The notes below the pieces were generated by a model that did not search any database, had not been told where the DNA came from, and was given only the letters and a program-made list of their open reading frames with translations. The position numbers were made by a program, and so were the translations under genes. Source: CAVOHU01 sp963843385 (GTDB lineage: Bacteria > Acidobacteriota > Vicinamibacteria > Vicinamibacterales > JAKQTR01). Taken from it: a DNA stretch of 64,000 nt. This document shows, in pieces, positions 61,762 to 64,000 of the stretch (within the stretch, counting starts at the first letter, position 1; each line of letters begins with the position of its first letter). The stretch is taken from the NCBI GenBank assembly GCA_963843385.1, contig CAWJJY010000007.1, positions 930,001 through 994,000 of the forward strand, given 5' to 3'.

Positions 61762-64000
61762 TGGCACACAAGGAATCCGCAATGTCGAAGGCGGTGGCTC
61801 GCCCCAGTTCGTTCCCCGGCCGGCCCGCTCTCGCGGGCTGGCTGCTGGCACTCGCCGGCTCCTTCGCGATCCTGGCCGCGCCGCTCGAAGCGGTGGCGCC
61901 CAGCCAGGCGCCGCTGCCGCATCTGACGGCGGTGTCGGGCAAGGTTGACGGCAAGACCACGACGGTCGTCATCGAGGTATCCGAGCCGGTGCCCTACGTG
62001 GCCACTCAGCCGGATCCTTTCACCGTCCTGGTGGAGCTGCGCAACGTGGACGGCTCGCGTGCGTCGAATCCGCTCGCGCGGAAGGAGCTCGAGCAGGTCT
62101 CAGGCGTAGCCATCGAAGAGGGCAAGGCCGACGATGGGGCGACGGTCTGCAGGGTGAGGATCGTGCTGCTGAAGCCCTTGAGATTCATGGTGCGAAGCAG
62201 CAAGAACCTGATCTTCGTGCAGTTCGACGCCACCCAGGCGGTCGCACCGGCCGCCTCGGCCGAGCAGCCTGCTGTTGCGCCTCCTGCCGCTCCGACGTCG
62301 GCCTCGGCCGAAGCCGCGACGCCGACCGAGCGCGCCGATCCGGCACAGCACGCCGAGGCCCCGGCGGCCCCGGCAAAGCCCGCCCCTTCGGTGCCTCCTG
62401 CGGCACCGCCACAGGTCGCGCAACAGGCGACCTCGTCCAAGGCTGCAACCGCGTTGACGATGATCCAGGCCACCCCGGAAGCTGACGGCGTGCGGATCAC
62501 GCTGACCGGCAACGGCAAGCTGGTCCCGAGCTCGGTGGCGCCGGTCAAGAACCCGCCTCCGCGCCTGGTGCTCGACTTCGCGAATGTCCGGCCGTCGGTT
62601 CCGGCCCTCCTGGCCGTCGGGGAAGGACCAGTCAAGCAGATTCGGGTCGCCACCTTCTCGCAACAGCCGCTGGTGACTCGAGTGGTGGTCGACCTGACCG
62701 AGCGTGTCGCGCACCGCGTCGAGAACGACGGCGATGCACTGGTGTTGCTGGTCGGCGAGGCCGCGGCGGCCGCGCCGGGCGCGATTCCCGCGTCGACAGC
62801 TGCGGCGCCGCCCAAGCCGGCGGTCCCAGCCGCCAAGGCCGCGGCACCAGCCGAACGCCGAGCCGAGGCCCCTGCGCCGTCGGCCGCCAAGGGAGCACCG
62901 GAACAGAAGACGACGCCGGCCAGGCCGGAGCCGCCACGGACGCCGCCTCCGACGGCCGAGCCGGCCCGCACCGAGGCGGCGAAGATGGAGCCGCAGAAGC
63001 CGGATTCGCCGGCAGCGGCCTCTGCTCCGACTTCCGTCCAGACCTCCGCAGCCGCGATGGGACAGATGGTGGCGCAGGCGCGAGGCGAGAAGCAGGTACT
63101 CGGGATTCCCGGTCAGCTTCGACTTCACCGGGGCCGACCTGCGATCGGTCATCCGTACCTTCGCCGAGGATGCCGGGCTCAACATCGTCCTCGACCCCGC
63201 CGTCCAGGGGTCGGTGGATGTGAATTTCCGAGACGTGCCGTGGGACCAGGCGCTGGATCTCATCCTGCGGTCGAACAAGCTCGGGTACACGATCGAGGGC
63301 AGCGTGGTTCGCATCGCGCCCCTGACGGTCCTGTCCGAAGAAGAGAAACAGCGCCAGCAACTCTCCGATGCGCAGGCCATGTCCGGACAGCTCAGCGTGC
63401 TCACCCGGTCGCTCAGCTACGCGAAGGCTGAGGACTTGAGCGAACTGCTGTTGAAGAGCACGTTGACCACGCGCGGACAGGTCCAGGTGGACAAACGGAC
63501 CAACACGATTATCATCCGCGACCTGCCTGCCGCGCTGGCGATGGCCGAAAACCTGCTGACCACACTCGACCGGCCGCAGCCACAGGTGGAGATCGAGGCG
63601 CGGATCGTCCAGACCACGCGTGACGCGTCGCGGGCACTCGGCGTGCAGTGGGGCGTGAACGCCCGCGCGGGATCCGAGCTGGGTAATACGCTGCCGACGG
63701 CGTTCCCCGCGCAGGGCAGCCTCGCGGGACGCATGGGCACGCTGACTCAAGGCAATCCGGCCGGTCCGGCGCGGTCCAACGTGCCGACCGCCATCAACCT
63801 CCCCGTCTCGGGCGCGACCAGCGGGATCGGGATCGCGATGGGATCGTTGACCGGCGCCTTCAACCTCGACATGGCCCTGTCCGCGCTCGAGAAGAAGGGC
63901 CAGGGTCGCGTGCTGTCGACGCCTCGCGTCGTGATGCAGAACAACGTCGAGGCCGAGATGTATCAGGGCATCCAGATCCCGATCCAGACGATAGCGAACA
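61761..64000 (+). CDS. pilQ: Type IV pilus secretin PilQ, frameshifted and cut by the window end
   Basis: Starts at ATG 61761 with a signal peptide (about 20-50). Two AMIN-like domains follow (LTAVSGKVDGKTTTVVIEVS and IQATPEADGVRITLTGNGKL), with Ala/Pro-rich linkers. At 63095-63096 an extra G shifts the frame. Without it the product reads on as EKQYSGFPVSFDFTGADLRS, then VDVNFRDVPWDQALDLILRS and the secretin N-terminal domains, still open at 64000. As written the first frame stops at 63431. PilQ is the outer-membrane pilus channel. Confidence 0.88.

Noticed and set aside
62100..63404. 434-codon minus-strand frame opposite pilQ
   Set aside because: Arg/Gly-rich shadow; PilQ domains are on the plus strand.

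Overview
The window is GC-rich bacterial chromosome, densely packed with housekeeping genes and with almost no mobile DNA. Gene content and order suggest an acidobacterium, probably Vicinamibacteria-like: a DUF4390-ntrYX cassette, a TPR/zinc-ribbon-RDD pair, gpsA-ftsY-ribD-ribE-ribBA-ffh beside the 16S-maturation/ribosomal operon, and two secretin systems. This placement is inference from gene content, not a database match.

Layout. 1-9 kb: 3' end of selB, tatA, a stress-like protein, tonB, an L,D-transpeptidase, groES-groEL with a CIRCE-controlled promoter, then purC with a Fis-like regulator. 8-19.7 kb: a lipid-flippase-like protein, nrdR, DUF4390, the NtrY/NtrX sensor-regulator pair, a TPR protein, a zinc-ribbon/RDD protein, pgpA, cinA, a thpR-plsY fused frame and gpsA. 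19.7-28 kb: ftsY, ribD-ribE-ribBA, ffh, rpsP-KH-rimM-trmD-rplS-rnhB. 28-34 kb: a TPR protein with a broken decapeptide repeat, thiE, rodZ and two proteins of unknown function. 34-44 kb: cell-wall recycling and synthesis (GHMP kinase, nagZ, ldcA, mpl, murB, murA) around a rhodanese-lolA-secretin operon on the minus strand. 44-54 kb: the most accessory part, with a secreted EEP-family hydrolase, a hybrid histidine kinase with a repeat-built coiled coil, a GIY-YIG gene sharing a duplicated upstream block with that kinase, tRNA-Ala, pfkA, a B12-binding radical SAM protein and threonine synthase. 54.5-58.4 kb: translation operon rplM-rpsI-rpsB-tsf-pyrH-frr on the minus strand. 58.8-64 kb: pilMNOPQ, running off the window.

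How the genes connect. Protein export is covered by ffh, ftsY and tatA. Envelope building is covered by murA, murB, mpl, nagZ, ldcA, the transpeptidase, rodZ, lolA, plsY, pgpA and gpsA. NtrX is a sigma-54 activator, and a sigma-54-type promoter precedes pilM.

Three reading frames are altered in ways that look like single-base gains: thpR/plsY, the large TPR gene and pilQ. The first two could be real biology or assembly error; all three need read-level checking. The most interesting regulatory signal is a recurring -10 box six to eight bases before the start codon (tatA, ftsY, the GHMP kinase, nagZ, the rhodanese gene). It implies leaderless mRNAs and includes a palindromic -10 shared by two divergent genes. 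A second is a G-rich repeat that begins at the TAG stop of groEL, pfkA and frr. No CRISPR array, prophage, integrase or transposase was seen.
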